Assembly (NCBI GenBank): GCA_028289455.1
Contig: JANQPN010000032.1
Span: forward strand, 1 to 64,000
Direction of reading: 5' to 3'
From: Wenzhouxiangellaceae bacterium
Lineage (GTDB): Bacteria; Pseudomonadota; Gammaproteobacteria; Xanthomonadales; Wenzhouxiangellaceae
Length of the DNA: 64,000 nucleotides
The position numbers were made by a program, and so were the translations under genes. The first letter of the stretch is position 1. Each line of letters starts with the position of its first letter. The notes below the pieces were generated by a model that ran no database searches, was not told the origin of the DNA, and saw only the letters and a program-made list of their open reading frames with translations. Below are positions 53,198 to 62,010 of the stretch, piece by piece.

Positions 53198-54919
53198 CTA
53201 ACCGGGAATAAATTTCTTGCTGGTTTTTCGACCGGATGCCTTCCAGGCCGGGCGATAAGCAGCTTTGCTTGCTTTGCGCACCGGCTTAGAATGGCTTCGG
53301 CTTGCACTTTTCTTTTTCGCTGCACGCTTTTTCGCTGTTCCGGCACCTGCGCCGTAACTGGCAGGCGTACTGGAATTAGTTTTTTTTGCAGTGGCTTTTT
53401 TCCTGACTGGTACCGTTTTTTTCGCCGCTGACTGCTTCTTTGGGGGGCTGGGCTTTTTTGTCACTGCCAGTTCAGCTTCCAGCCATGTATGCGCATCATC
53501 AACCGCCACTTCCCCATCCGGTAACTGCATCGCCAGATACAGCAGTTTTTCAAACTCTGATTGAAAACGGCTGATGATCACTTCCGGATCTGGCACCAGC
53601 CGGCGGTCGGTAATCAGGCCCATATACACCTGCTGGTTATAACTCAAAATACTGATACCCATACCGATGGTGCCGTTCTGCGGTACCCAGAACATCATTT
53701 CCCGAATTTCCGTGCCGGCGATATACAACGGCTTGCGTGGCCCCGGCACATTGGTCAGTACCGTACTGGCCTTGCGGCTCATCATATCCAGCATCGGCTT
53801 CTGCAGCGCCTGAGGGCCCATACCCAGCGCTGCAAGCAGCCCAAAAGCAACCGCTGCCTGACGTGACTGCTTGAGCTCTTCCATATGCTCATGAACCAAT
53901 ACCAGACGCTTTAGAGGATTATCTTCACCGACTGGTAATGGCAGAAATACCAAACCGAAATGATTACCCAGGTCCTTGGCATGTTCCAATGGACGGAGAT
54001 TTACGGGCACCGTTGCCCTGATTTCCAGACCACCGGGATCATCTCCGCATTCCATCAGATAATTATGCAGTGCACCGGTGGCGCTGGCGATCAATACATC
54101 ATTGACCGTACAGCCAAGCGCACGCCCAACAGCTTTAACTTCGTACAGCGGCAGTGGTGCTGTCCAGGCAACCCTCTTGCGCACACCAAGACGTCCGCGA
54201 AAACGGGTATCCGGATCATCACTAAGCATCAATGCGGTTGCCAGCTCTTCAGCTATCTCGGCTGCTTCATGCGCATAGAAGCCGGCCTGATCCGGATCGC
54301 GCAGAATACCCATGGCTTCTTCAAGAATTTTCTGTCCCCAATGAGTAGCGGCACCCAGCCCATCACGCGCCGGCTCAAGAAACCGTTTAAAGATATTGGA
54401 CTCGGCGGTACGCCTGGATTTCCAGGCATTGGCCGAATGCGCACTTTCGCGTGGTTCCGGTGTTGGATCAGTCAGGCTGAGCAGCACCTGAATCAACGCA
54501 ATTCCATCCGCGTAGCAGTGATGAATACGACTGACCAATACCGGGCCTTCACTGTAGTTTTCGATTAAATGAAACTGCCATAGCGGTTTCGACTGATCCA
54601 GCGGAGTGCTGGCCAGTTCACTGACAAACTCCTGCAGCTCATGCTTATCGGCTTTCCCCGGGAGTGCTGCGCGCCTGACCTGTGCAAGAATGTCGAAATC
54701 TTCGTCGTATTCCCAAAAGCTTCCCCGCGGACCGGTAACTGCTTTATGTCGAAACCTGGGAAACGCCAGAAACCGCAGCTCAATGGTTTCCACCAGCCGC
54801 TCAAAGTCGACATCTCTACCCAGGCCGATGACGCCGGTAATCATCATTAAATTAGTTGGCTGCTCCATACGCAGCCAGGCGGTATCAACTTTGGAAATCG
54901 GGTGGCGTTTGGCACTCAT
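53198..54919 (-). CDS. Wax ester synthase/diacylglycerol acyltransferase with a Lys-rich tail
   Basis: Transfers an acyl group from acyl-CoA to a fatty alcohol or diacylglycerol to make storage lipid. The catalytic HHCYADG motif is at 133-139 (HHxxxDG), with the usual WS/DGAT motifs PLDQSKPLWQFHLIE and CTVNDVLIASATGALHNYL and VLTNVPGPRKPLYIAG. The normal enzyme ends near residue 475. Here an extra tail (about 487-573) carries 22 Lys, 6 Arg and no acidic residue, in AAKK/TAKK/KAS repeats like histone H1, PhaF or other PHA-granule DNA-binding proteins. The tail may bind DNA, RNA or the lipid-droplet surface. The enzyme lies next to ppsA, converging with it. Confidence 0.9.
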   Translation of the reverse strand: MSAKRHPISKVDTAWLRMEQPTNLMMITGVIGLGRDVDFERLVETIELRFLAFPRFRHKAVTGPRGSFWEYDEDFDILAQVRRAALPGKADKHELQEFVSELASTPLDQSKPLWQFHLIENYSEGPVLVSRIHHCYADGIALIQVLLSLTDPTPEPRESAHSANAWKSRRTAESNIFKRFLEPARDGLGAATHWGQKILEEAMGILRDPDQAGFYAHEAAEIAEELATALMLSDDPDTRFRGRLGVRKRVAWTAPLPLYEVKAVGRALGCTVNDVLIASATGALHNYLMECGDDPGGLEIRATVPVNLRPLEHAKDLGNHFGLVFLPLPVGEDNPLKRLVLVHEHMEELKQSRQAAVAFGLLAALGMGPQALQKPMLDMMSRKASTVLTNVPGPRKPLYIAGTEIREMMFWVPQNGTIGMGISILSYNQQVYMGLITDRRLVPDPEVIISRFQSEFEKLLYLAMQLPDGEVAVDDAHTWLEAELAVTKKPSPPKKQSAAKKTVPVRKKATAKKTNSSTPASYGAGAGTAKKRAAKKKSASRSHSKPVRKASKAAYRPAWKASGRKTSKKFIPG

Positions 54920-55185
54920 CTTGTATCCAATGACACAGTCTTTAATCGTGCAGATTGCCGCAGCCGCCAGACAGTTGCAAGCACAACGGCACAGTAACCG
55001 CTGAAAACCGCTGGTTATCGAATAGCCGGCACTACTGAATACTCTGCTGGGTTATCATGAATAGTCGGCTGTGAAGACCAGCCGCAGGCTGCTGGAGAAA
55101 AAATATATCAGGCAGCCGGCACAGCTGTTCAAACAGAATATTACCGGCAACCCGGGGTATCACACATTACGGAGGATCAATAATC

Positions 55186-55599
55186 ATGAGCAAGCAGTTT
55201 TTTATTGGCTGGATAGTCGTATTTATTGCCTGGATGGCAGGCAGTTTTCTGGTGCATGGCATACTTTTGCATGCGGATTACGCTGCCTTGCCAAACTTAT
55301 TCAGGCCGGAAGATCAGGCCCAGGAATTTTCACACTTCATGCTGCTTGCGCACATCATCATGGCCGCTGCATTTGTATGGATTTATCAGCGTGGTGTCGA
55401 TGATAAACCTTGGATGACACAGGGGCTGCGGTTCGGGATCGCGGTAGCGCTGCTGACTGCTGTGCCGAGTTATATGATTTATTATGTTGTTCAGCCCATG
55501 CCGGGCATGCACGTGATCAAGCAAATGGTTTTTGATGGGAGTCTAATCGTCATATTAGGTGTCATCGCTGCATTTGTCTGCAAGCCCGCTCAGCGATAA
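55186..55599 (+). CDS. Small four-helix membrane protein of unknown function
   Basis: A 137-aa integral membrane protein with about four predicted helices (about 6-28, 52-68, 84-103, 115-132). No family recognised with certainty; the layout resembles DUF1761-like or similar small bacterial membrane proteins (GSFLVHGILLHADY, MPGMHVIKQMVFDGSLIVI). A good ribosome-binding site, GGAGG, precedes the ATG. It stands alone between divergent lipid-synthesis and penicillin-acylase genes and is followed by a perfect hairpin. Confidence 0.7.
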   Translation: MSKQFFIGWIVVFIAWMAGSFLVHGILLHADYAALPNLFRPEDQAQEFSHFMLLAHIIMAAAFVWIYQRGVDDKPWMTQGLRFGIAVALLTAVPSYMIYYVVQPMPGMHVIKQMVFDGSLIVILGVIAAFVCKPAQR

Positions 55600-55607
55600 T
55601 AACAACA

Positions 55608-55642
55608 GCTGATGGCAGATGCTGTAAGCACCTGCCATCAGC
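55608..55642 (+). terminator. Perfect 11-bp hairpin after the small membrane gene
   Basis: GCTGATGGCAG (55608-55618) and CTGCCATCAGC (55632-55642) form an outer stem; inside it TGCT/AGCA (55620-55623, 55627-55630) adds a second short stem. It starts 9 bases past the stop. No U-tract follows. Confidence 0.55.
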
Positions 55643-55777
55643 CTGGTTCAGCACCGTTACATCACGCTGCTGGCCTGTCACCGACATGGCAGTTATTGGC
55701 TGGTTGATACAGTTGAATACAGGCAATGTACAATTACTGCTGAATCACATCCTGTACCGACCCAGAGAACCCTCCCT

Positions 55778-57964
55778 ATGCGCTTACATACGTTGTTGAA
55801 ATACCTGCTGCCTGCAACATTGTTTGTTCTGCTTATTGGCTGCCAACAGCAACCCCTACCATCTGAACTGGAACGGCTGACTGCTCTAGCTCAGAATGTG
55901 ACCATTATTCGTGATGATTTCGGCGTACCGCATATTTATGGCAAAACGGATGCAGATGCAGTTTTCGGACTGCTGTATGCGCAGGCCGAGGATGACTTCA
56001 ACCGTATTGAGCGTAACTATATCTGGGCCACCGGACGGCTGGCGGAGGTTGAAGGCGAACAGGCGCTGTACAGCGATCTGCGGGCAAGATTGTATATGAC
56101 GGTACCCGAAGCCAAAGCTGCTTATGCAGCGGCGCCGCAGTGGCTGCAGGAATTATGTGATGCATTTGCCGATGGTTTGAACTATTACCTGCTGACACAC
56201 CCTGAGGTCCAGCCGAAACTGCTAGAACGATTTGAACCCTGGATGCCGATGTTTTTCAGCGAAGGCTCAATCGGTGGCGATATTGAACAGATTCCCTTGC
56301 AGCGAATTGAAGATTTTTATACCAGCAATAACATTAACTATAGTGCACATACCATTGATCCTTATAAAGAACCCCGCGGTTCTAATGGGTTCGCCATTGC
56401 TGGTGAATTAACCGAATCCGGTAATGCCATGCTGCTTATCAACCCGCATACATCATTCTTTTTTCGCGGCGAAGTCCATGTGGTCAGCGAACAGGGCTTA
56501 AATGCCTATGGCGCCGTAACCTGGGGGCAGTTTTTTGTCTACCAGGGTTTCAACGAAAATACCGGCTGGATGCATACATCCACCTATGTGGACTTTATTG
56601 ATGAATTTGTAGAGGACATCAGGGAAGTCAACGGCACATTGATGTATCGATATGGTGATGACCTGCTGCCGGTTGAGGTTTCCGAGGTTACGCTGAAATA
56701 TAAGAACGGTGATGGCCTTTCTGAGCGTACCTTTCCGATGTATCACACCCATCATGGACCAATAACCCATACCGTTGACGGTCAATGGACAGCCACCAAG
56801 ATCAACTGGGACCCGATCAACGCACTGCGGCAGTCATTTACCCGCACCAAGCTGGCTGATTATGACGAATTCCGGGAGATGATGAATATCCGTACCAACT
56901 CGTCAAACAATACAGTGTTTGCCGATTCCAGTGGCAACATAGCTTATTTCCATGGCAACTTCATACCCCGCCGCGATCCCGCTTTTGACTATTCCAAACC
57001 TGTGGACGGCAGCAACCCGGCCACTGACTGGAATGGCCTGCATACGGTTGATGAATCCATTACATTGTTGAATCCAGCGAATGGCTGGTTGCAGAACTGC
57101 AATTCCACTCCTTTTACAGCGGCACTGCAATTCAGCCCGAAGCCGGAGGATTACCCAACCTACATGGCTCCTGACCCGGAAAATTTTCGCGGCATCCATG
57201 CTGTCAGAGTGTTGAGCGGTATTAATGAAATAACACTGGATAAACTGATTGAACTGGCATATGACCCGACATTACCCGGCTTCGAGCAGTTGGTCGGCGG
57301 CCTGATTGATGCTTATGACCAATCCGAACAATCACAACATTCCCCTGAGTTACAACAGGCAATAGAGCACCTCCGTGACTGGGACCATGCCGTGGCCATC
57401 GACTCCATAGCCATGACACTGGCGCATTTCTACGGTATCAACTACAGCATGCATGGCCAGAACCCGGCAGAGCTGAGAGGTATGCAGCTGATCAATCATT
57501 TCGGCAGCACATCTTCCCCAGATGAACGATTGGATATTTTTGCCCTGACGCTGCAGCAGTTGACTGCAGATTTTGGTCATTGGGATATCCCATGGGGTGA
57601 AGTCAATCGCTACCAGCGCCTCACTGGTGACATTGTGCAGGCGTTTGATGACAATCAACCCAGTTTGCCGATTGGATTGGCTTCCGGCCGGTGGGGCGCA
57701 CTGGCTTCGTATGGCGCCCGCAGTACGGATACCACCAAAAGGTTGTATGGCACCTCGGGCAACAGTTTCGTGGCTGTCGTAGAGTTCGGCGACAAAGTGA
57801 AGGCAAAAACCCTGTTGGCCGGCGGTCAAAGCGGTGATCCGCAATCACCGCACTTTGCCGATCAGGCACAACCTTATGCCGACCGGCAATTCAAAGATGT
57901 CGCCTACTACCGCGATGATGTAGAAGCCAGGATGATCAGCCGTTATCACCCCGGCGAGCGATGA
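55778..57964 (+). CDS. Penicillin-acylase-family lipoprotein
   Basis: An N-terminal-nucleophile hydrolase of the penicillin amidase/acyl-homoserine-lactone acylase family, exported as a lipoprotein. The 728-aa precursor begins with a lipobox LLIGC (C22). The alpha chain runs to about residue 201; autoprocessing exposes S202 in PRGSNGFAIAGE, the catalytic N-terminal Ser of the beta chain. Asn residues and GAVTWGQFFVYQGFNENTGWMHT later in the beta chain match the family. Possible substrates are acyl-homoserine lactones, beta-lactams or other acyl amides; nothing here selects one. A quorum-quenching or nutrient role is possible. It converges with the next gene with 33 bases between them. Confidence 0.9.
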   Translation: MRLHTLLKYLLPATLFVLLIGCQQQPLPSELERLTALAQNVTIIRDDFGVPHIYGKTDADAVFGLLYAQAEDDFNRIERNYIWATGRLAEVEGEQALYSDLRARLYMTVPEAKAAYAAAPQWLQELCDAFADGLNYYLLTHPEVQPKLLERFEPWMPMFFSEGSIGGDIEQIPLQRIEDFYTSNNINYSAHTIDPYKEPRGSNGFAIAGELTESGNAMLLINPHTSFFFRGEVHVVSEQGLNAYGAVTWGQFFVYQGFNENTGWMHTSTYVDFIDEFVEDIREVNGTLMYRYGDDLLPVEVSEVTLKYKNGDGLSERTFPMYHTHHGPITHTVDGQWTATKINWDPINALRQSFTRTKLADYDEFREMMNIRTNSSNNTVFADSSGNIAYFHGNFIPRRDPAFDYSKPVDGSNPATDWNGLHTVDESITLLNPANGWLQNCNSTPFTAALQFSPKPEDYPTYMAPDPENFRGIHAVRVLSGINEITLDKLIELAYDPTLPGFEQLVGGLIDAYDQSEQSQHSPELQQAIEHLRDWDHAVAIDSIAMTLAHFYGINYSMHGQNPAELRGMQLINHFGSTSSPDERLDIFALTLQQLTADFGHWDIPWGEVNRYQRLTGDIVQAFDDNQPSLPIGLASGRWGALASYGARSTDTTKRLYGTSGNSFVAVVEFGDKVKAKTLLAGGQSGDPQSPHFADQAQPYADRQFKDVAYYRDDVEARMISRYHPGER

Positions 57965-57997
57965 TCAAAATGGCGACCTGTCAATCAGCTATTGCTG

Positions 57998-59767
57998 TCA
58001 TCGGCTGACAATCGGCAATATCAACTTGCTGGGATAACGCTCACTGTGGTGAAGCTTGACGTTCGCCGTTCTGGCGTCCTCACTGGTTTCAAAACTGACC
58101 GGTTTGCCTGAATTGTAGTTGCGCTGGTTATTCAAACCATTGGCAGGCCGAATAAACAGGCGCAATCTGCTGCCCTTCGCAATCAGCCGGGAGAAAAAGT
58201 AAAACCGATCAAATGTGAACAGGTTTACTTCACCGGGAACAATAAGGGTTTGTTGCTGCAATGACTCCCGATACCTGGCGCGCTGGGTTTCTCCCGTCAG
58301 CGCGATGCTGCTTCCATCTGCTTTGATTTCATACAGTGTCACGTTAATGTCGGTATCCGGCACGTCCATTTCCAGATAGGCATCCAGCTGGATATAACCG
58401 GTAATTTCGGTCGCTTCATCAAAAATATCACTGTGGAATATCAATCCGGATCCATCTGTTCTGATAACTTCAGCCTGATCGGTCAGATAGTGCTCACCCT
58501 GCCCCAGCTCTGCCCAGGAAGTATCCAACGGATCATAGATATAACGTGATTGAGTGACCGAGCCATCCTGGCTTTCAGCCAGTTTGCCTGACCGAAATAC
58601 TGTGTGGTCAAAATAATCCGAACCCAGGCGCAATTCCAGTGATTGATCGGTAATGGTTCCCAGCGAAGGCGCCGATTTCCACTCGTTAGCGCCGGCCACA
58701 AAATATGTCACTCGATCCTTAAGCAGTTCTGGCCTGGAGCCGCTACCCATGGTCCAGTCATACCATTGTTTGTCCAGTGCAAAGGCATCAAACATCATGG
58801 CATCACCAAACTTTAAACCGCCGAATTCCTGGACCGGCGCACGGGTGCCACTGTGGTTCCAAGGCCCCAGCAGCAGGTAATGCCTGGAGGTGGCATTGCG
58901 AAGCGCAAACTGCATATGCCGGCGGTAGTACTCCATTGCACCTGGCTGATCGCCGTCGTAATAGCCGGTTATCGTCAGCATTGGCAAATTAATACGGGAA
59001 AACTCATCATTACTCGGTGTTGCAACCGCCCAGTAACTATCCTGTGTAGGATGCTGCTGCCATTGAGCAAATGCAGTGCCGGTATTACCTACCAGCTTAT
59101 CCAGTTCGGCAAACGCCATTCCGGAGGTGTGATAGCGCAGGAACTTGCGTTCCCAGAAGTCCTGATCACCGAAAGTCCGCCCATTGGCCGTCCGCCCGCT
59201 GGTCAGGGTTGTCCAGCGAATGCCATAAGGATAGGCAACGTTATAATTCATCGGAAAATCCACACCCGGAAATGCCGAAGCTATCGGTACAATAGTGGTC
59301 AGGTTCGGTGGGAAATTCTTTGCTGTGGCCCATTGGTTGTAGCCACCGTATGAGCCGCCTCTCAGCGCCACCTTACCGTTTGACCAGAACTGCTCTGCCA
59401 CCCATTCAACCACATCATGACCATCCAGTCCGTCATGCACCCGCATGGGTTCGAAATTACCTTCGCTGTTCCCGCGCCCACGCGTATCAACCACCAGGAA
59501 TGCATATCCATGGCGGGCAAAATACTGTGCGTCCGGGTGATAACGGTCGCTGATGTAAGGTGTGATGGTAACGATGCTGGGCAACTGCTGCCCATGCCAG
59601 TCATTCGGGCGGTAAATGGTGGCATTCAGTTCTACACCATCCCGCATGGGAATTTTAACGCCCCATTGATAAAGAACATCTGTGGGTTCACGACCAATAT
59701 CAGCAATAGCAGATATGGTGATCAGTAACAGAATCAGACTTGCACATTTTCGGATTATCGGCGACAT
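57998..59767 (-). CDS. Exported CocE/NonD-family hydrolase (S15-like)
   Basis: A 589-aa serine hydrolase of the CocE/X-Pro dipeptidyl-peptidase family. The signal peptide covers about 1-22. The nucleophile S139 is in RGGSYGGYNQW, with an acid in GYYDGDQPG (about residue 285) and His in GPWNHSGTR (about residue 313). A C-terminal jelly-roll domain (about 370-589) closes the fold, as in CocE. Substrates may be esters, amides or X-Pro peptides; the family includes alpha-amino-acid ester hydrolases and glutaryl-7-ACA acylases. Together with the penicillin-acylase gene it could act on acylated amino acids. Confidence 0.9.
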   Translation of the reverse strand: MSPIIRKCASLILLLITISAIADIGREPTDVLYQWGVKIPMRDGVELNATIYRPNDWHGQQLPSIVTITPYISDRYHPDAQYFARHGYAFLVVDTRGRGNSEGNFEPMRVHDGLDGHDVVEWVAEQFWSNGKVALRGGSYGGYNQWATAKNFPPNLTTIVPIASAFPGVDFPMNYNVAYPYGIRWTTLTSGRTANGRTFGDQDFWERKFLRYHTSGMAFAELDKLVGNTGTAFAQWQQHPTQDSYWAVATPSNDEFSRINLPMLTITGYYDGDQPGAMEYYRRHMQFALRNATSRHYLLLGPWNHSGTRAPVQEFGGLKFGDAMMFDAFALDKQWYDWTMGSGSRPELLKDRVTYFVAGANEWKSAPSLGTITDQSLELRLGSDYFDHTVFRSGKLAESQDGSVTQSRYIYDPLDTSWAELGQGEHYLTDQAEVIRTDGSGLIFHSDIFDEATEITGYIQLDAYLEMDVPDTDINVTLYEIKADGSSIALTGETQRARYRESLQQQTLIVPGEVNLFTFDRFYFFSRLIAKGSRLRLFIRPANGLNNQRNYNSGKPVSFETSEDARTANVKLHHSERYPSKLILPIVSR

Positions 59768-60008
59768 ACTTGTACTCCGAGCATAAACCGCTAGACAAGC
59801 GGAAGTGAATTATTATCTATAATTTCAAATAGTTATTAAAACTAGTTAAACTTCATCCTGAAGTAATAACCAATTATTATCTACTCATCACCATGATTGT
59901 ACTGCATGCCGGCAGACAGTCACCCCCACCAATAGTTGGATATCAAAAGAAAAACCCTGCTAGGATGAAATGCCTCACCCCTTAGCCAGAATTACCGGAG
60001 TAATGCAT

Positions 60009-60884
60009 ATGCCGAAGCGATTGTTCGCCATTGTTGTTATCCATCTGTTGATTATCGGACCAGCAAACATTTCCAACGCATCTGCTGCTGCCGATGATGC
60101 AGCAGCTAACAGCGAATGGCGTCAACCCGATCCGGAGAATACTGTATACCTGGACACACCGGAAGGCAGAATAGTGATTGAGCTGAACACCCGATTCGCA
60201 CCAGCTACCGTTAAACAGTTCAAACGCCTTATTCGTGAAGGTTTTTATGATGGTCTGCGTTTTTACCGCGTAATAGATGGTTTTGTGGCTCAGGGAGGTG
60301 ACGGCAGCGACTTGGATCAGGAACTCACCCAGCCAACCCTGCCGGCTGAGTTTGAACATACTACCAACGGGCTTAACTTTGTGAGTGCTCAAAAAGGTGA
60401 TTTATTTGCTGATGAAACCGGCTTTATTGATGGATTTCCTGCTGCATTGGATACAGAAACCAAAACAAGCTGGCTGACGCATTGTCCTGGAACAGTGGCC
60501 ATGGCCAGAAACAATGAGCCCGACAGCGGCAGTACCGACTTTTATATCGTTATCGGCCAGGCGCCCCGTTATCTTGATCGTAATCTGACAGTTTTTGGCC
60601 GCGTCATTCATGGAATGGATATCGCTCAAAAAATTAACCGCGGCCCCAGTAATGCCAATGGCATTATTGAAAACAGCGATGCACAGACGTCCATGTTAAA
60701 AGCCAAAGTCGCAGCCGACCTGCCGGCCGAACAACGTTTGAACATCAAGGTGATGAGCACCAACCATCAATCTTTTACTGAGTTGATGGACAGCCGCCGC
60801 AACCGCACTCATGAATTCTTTCACCATCGCCCGCCGGCAGTGCTGGATGTCTGTCAGGTCCCGATCCCGGTAGAAATCAACTAG
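60009..60884 (+). CDS. Exported cyclophilin-type peptidyl-prolyl isomerase
   Basis: A 291-aa periplasmic cyclophilin that speeds cis-trans isomerisation of Xaa-Pro bonds. A signal peptide (MPKRLFAIVVIHLLIIGPANISNA) precedes the cyclophilin domain (about 45-240): VIELNTRFAPATVKQFKRLIREGFYDGLRFYRVIDGFVAQGGDG, then GTVAMARNNEPDSGSTDFYIVIG and LTVFGRVIHGMDIAQKINRG. The tail of about 50 residues is unusual for PpiA and has a His-rich patch (RNRTHEFFHHRPPAVLDVCQ). The ATG at 60009 is preferred because GGAG lies 8 bases upstream; starts at 59970 and 60003 are possible. It converges with lodB and overlaps its stop region by 8 bases. Confidence 0.88.
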   Translation: MPKRLFAIVVIHLLIIGPANISNASAAADDAAANSEWRQPDPENTVYLDTPEGRIVIELNTRFAPATVKQFKRLIREGFYDGLRFYRVIDGFVAQGGDGSDLDQELTQPTLPAEFEHTTNGLNFVSAQKGDLFADETGFIDGFPAALDTETKTSWLTHCPGTVAMARNNEPDSGSTDFYIVIGQAPRYLDRNLTVFGRVIHGMDIAQKINRGPSNANGIIENSDAQTSMLKAKVAADLPAEQRLNIKVMSTNHQSFTELMDSRRNRTHEFFHHRPPAVLDVCQVPIPVEIN

Positions 60885-62004
60885 CCCAGGCTAGCGGAAG
60901 GTTTGATGCCTCCCTGCTCCACCGGCGCTTCCAGTAATTCGAATCCGGCCACCGGCGTACCAGATCCACACTCAGCTGCCGATGACGCAGATGGGTTTGG
61001 TAAATGTCATCAATACGCATTGCATAATGCTCAAGACCCGATTCATCCTGCTGCAGCTGCGATCCCAGGTGCTGTGCTCCTCTCAGTCCGGTATACAGAG
61101 CAGTATGCATACCCTGAGCAGATACCGGGTCAAAACTGACGGCGGCATCACCAACTGCCAGCCAGCCGCAACCATATAACTTATTCAGCCGGGATGATCC
61201 GGCAGCTACAGCTTGCGGCAATGTGCAGTTTTGATATTCGTGTTGATCCAACATTACCGACAAATGCACCGTTTTTTTCAACTCACACAAAAAGCCTCGC
61301 AGCGTTTTTGCACCTGCATACGCCGGTAAGTCGGGATCAGTGTGCAGCACCACAACCCGCCTGCCATCCGGTAGCAATGCTGTATAAAACCAGCCTTCTT
61401 CAACCGCTTCTATAAACGTATTGGCATCACGGTCCCGCCTTGTTTCGCTGCGCATGCACATGGCAATGGCCATCTGCCGGTCATTCTGCAGCACTACGGC
61501 ACCTTGTCGGCGGGCAATATGTCGTGATCTACCACTTGCATCTATCAGCCAGCCTGCCGAAATCATCTCCCCATTCAATTCACCGGTCCAAGTGCCTTTG
61601 TCATACTGCAACCTTGAGATTATCTGCCCCTTGATGACACGTGAGCCTGATTGAACAGCTGCCCGTTGCGCTGCACATTCCAAACCCGCTCTGTCGATTC
61701 GCCAGCCGTGACCTGACGGATCTTGGACAAACCGGTGTATCGATACTTCATCAGTTTCCCAACATGCTTCATTTGCGTAAACAGGCAATATGAGGTTTTC
61801 AGGTAAATAATCACTGATACCGAGATCATTCAGCAACTTCCAGGAAACTCCCGGAAGTGATTCGCCGGGCTTCCACCGGGGTTGTGAGAACCGCTCTACA
61901 ACACCAGTCTGAAAACCCTGCCGCTGCAAGCTGATGGCGGCCGCACAACCGGCCAGCCCGCCACCTATAACCAGCACATCAAAGTGCTGTAATCTTGCCG
62001 ACAT
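60877..62004 (-). CDS. lodB: FAD-dependent maturase LodB (LodB/GoxB family)
   Basis: Flavoprotein needed to form the cysteine tryptophylquinone (CTQ) cofactor of its partner quinoprotein oxidase, in the cytoplasm. The 375-aa protein has the FAD dinucleotide-binding GGGLAG at 14-19 in DVLVIGGGLAGCAAAISLQRQG, a second FAD motif VGDAAVSFDPVSAQGMHTAL near residue 290, and RFSQPRWKPGESLPGVSW, characteristic of the halogenase/LodB-like group. Its start is 6 bases after the stop of lodA, so the two are translated together. The pairing with a LodA-like oxidase decides the name; by sequence alone a generic FAD oxidoreductase or halogenase would also fit. Confidence 0.85.
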   Translation of the reverse strand: MSARLQHFDVLVIGGGLAGCAAAISLQRQGFQTGVVERFSQPRWKPGESLPGVSWKLLNDLGISDYLPENLILPVYANEACWETDEVSIHRFVQDPSGHGWRIDRAGLECAAQRAAVQSGSRVIKGQIISRLQYDKGTWTGELNGEMISAGWLIDASGRSRHIARRQGAVVLQNDRQMAIAMCMRSETRRDRDANTFIEAVEEGWFYTALLPDGRRVVVLHTDPDLPAYAGAKTLRGFLCELKKTVHLSVMLDQHEYQNCTLPQAVAAGSSRLNKLYGCGWLAVGDAAVSFDPVSAQGMHTALYTGLRGAQHLGSQLQQDESGLEHYAMRIDDIYQTHLRHRQLSVDLVRRWPDSNYWKRRWSREASNLPLAWAS

Positions 62005-62010
62005 GACGTG

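Noticed and set aside
5896..55642. REP/ERIC-type repeat family behind the many intergenic hairpins
   Set aside because: The hairpin arms share no sequence with each other, so they are not copies of one element.
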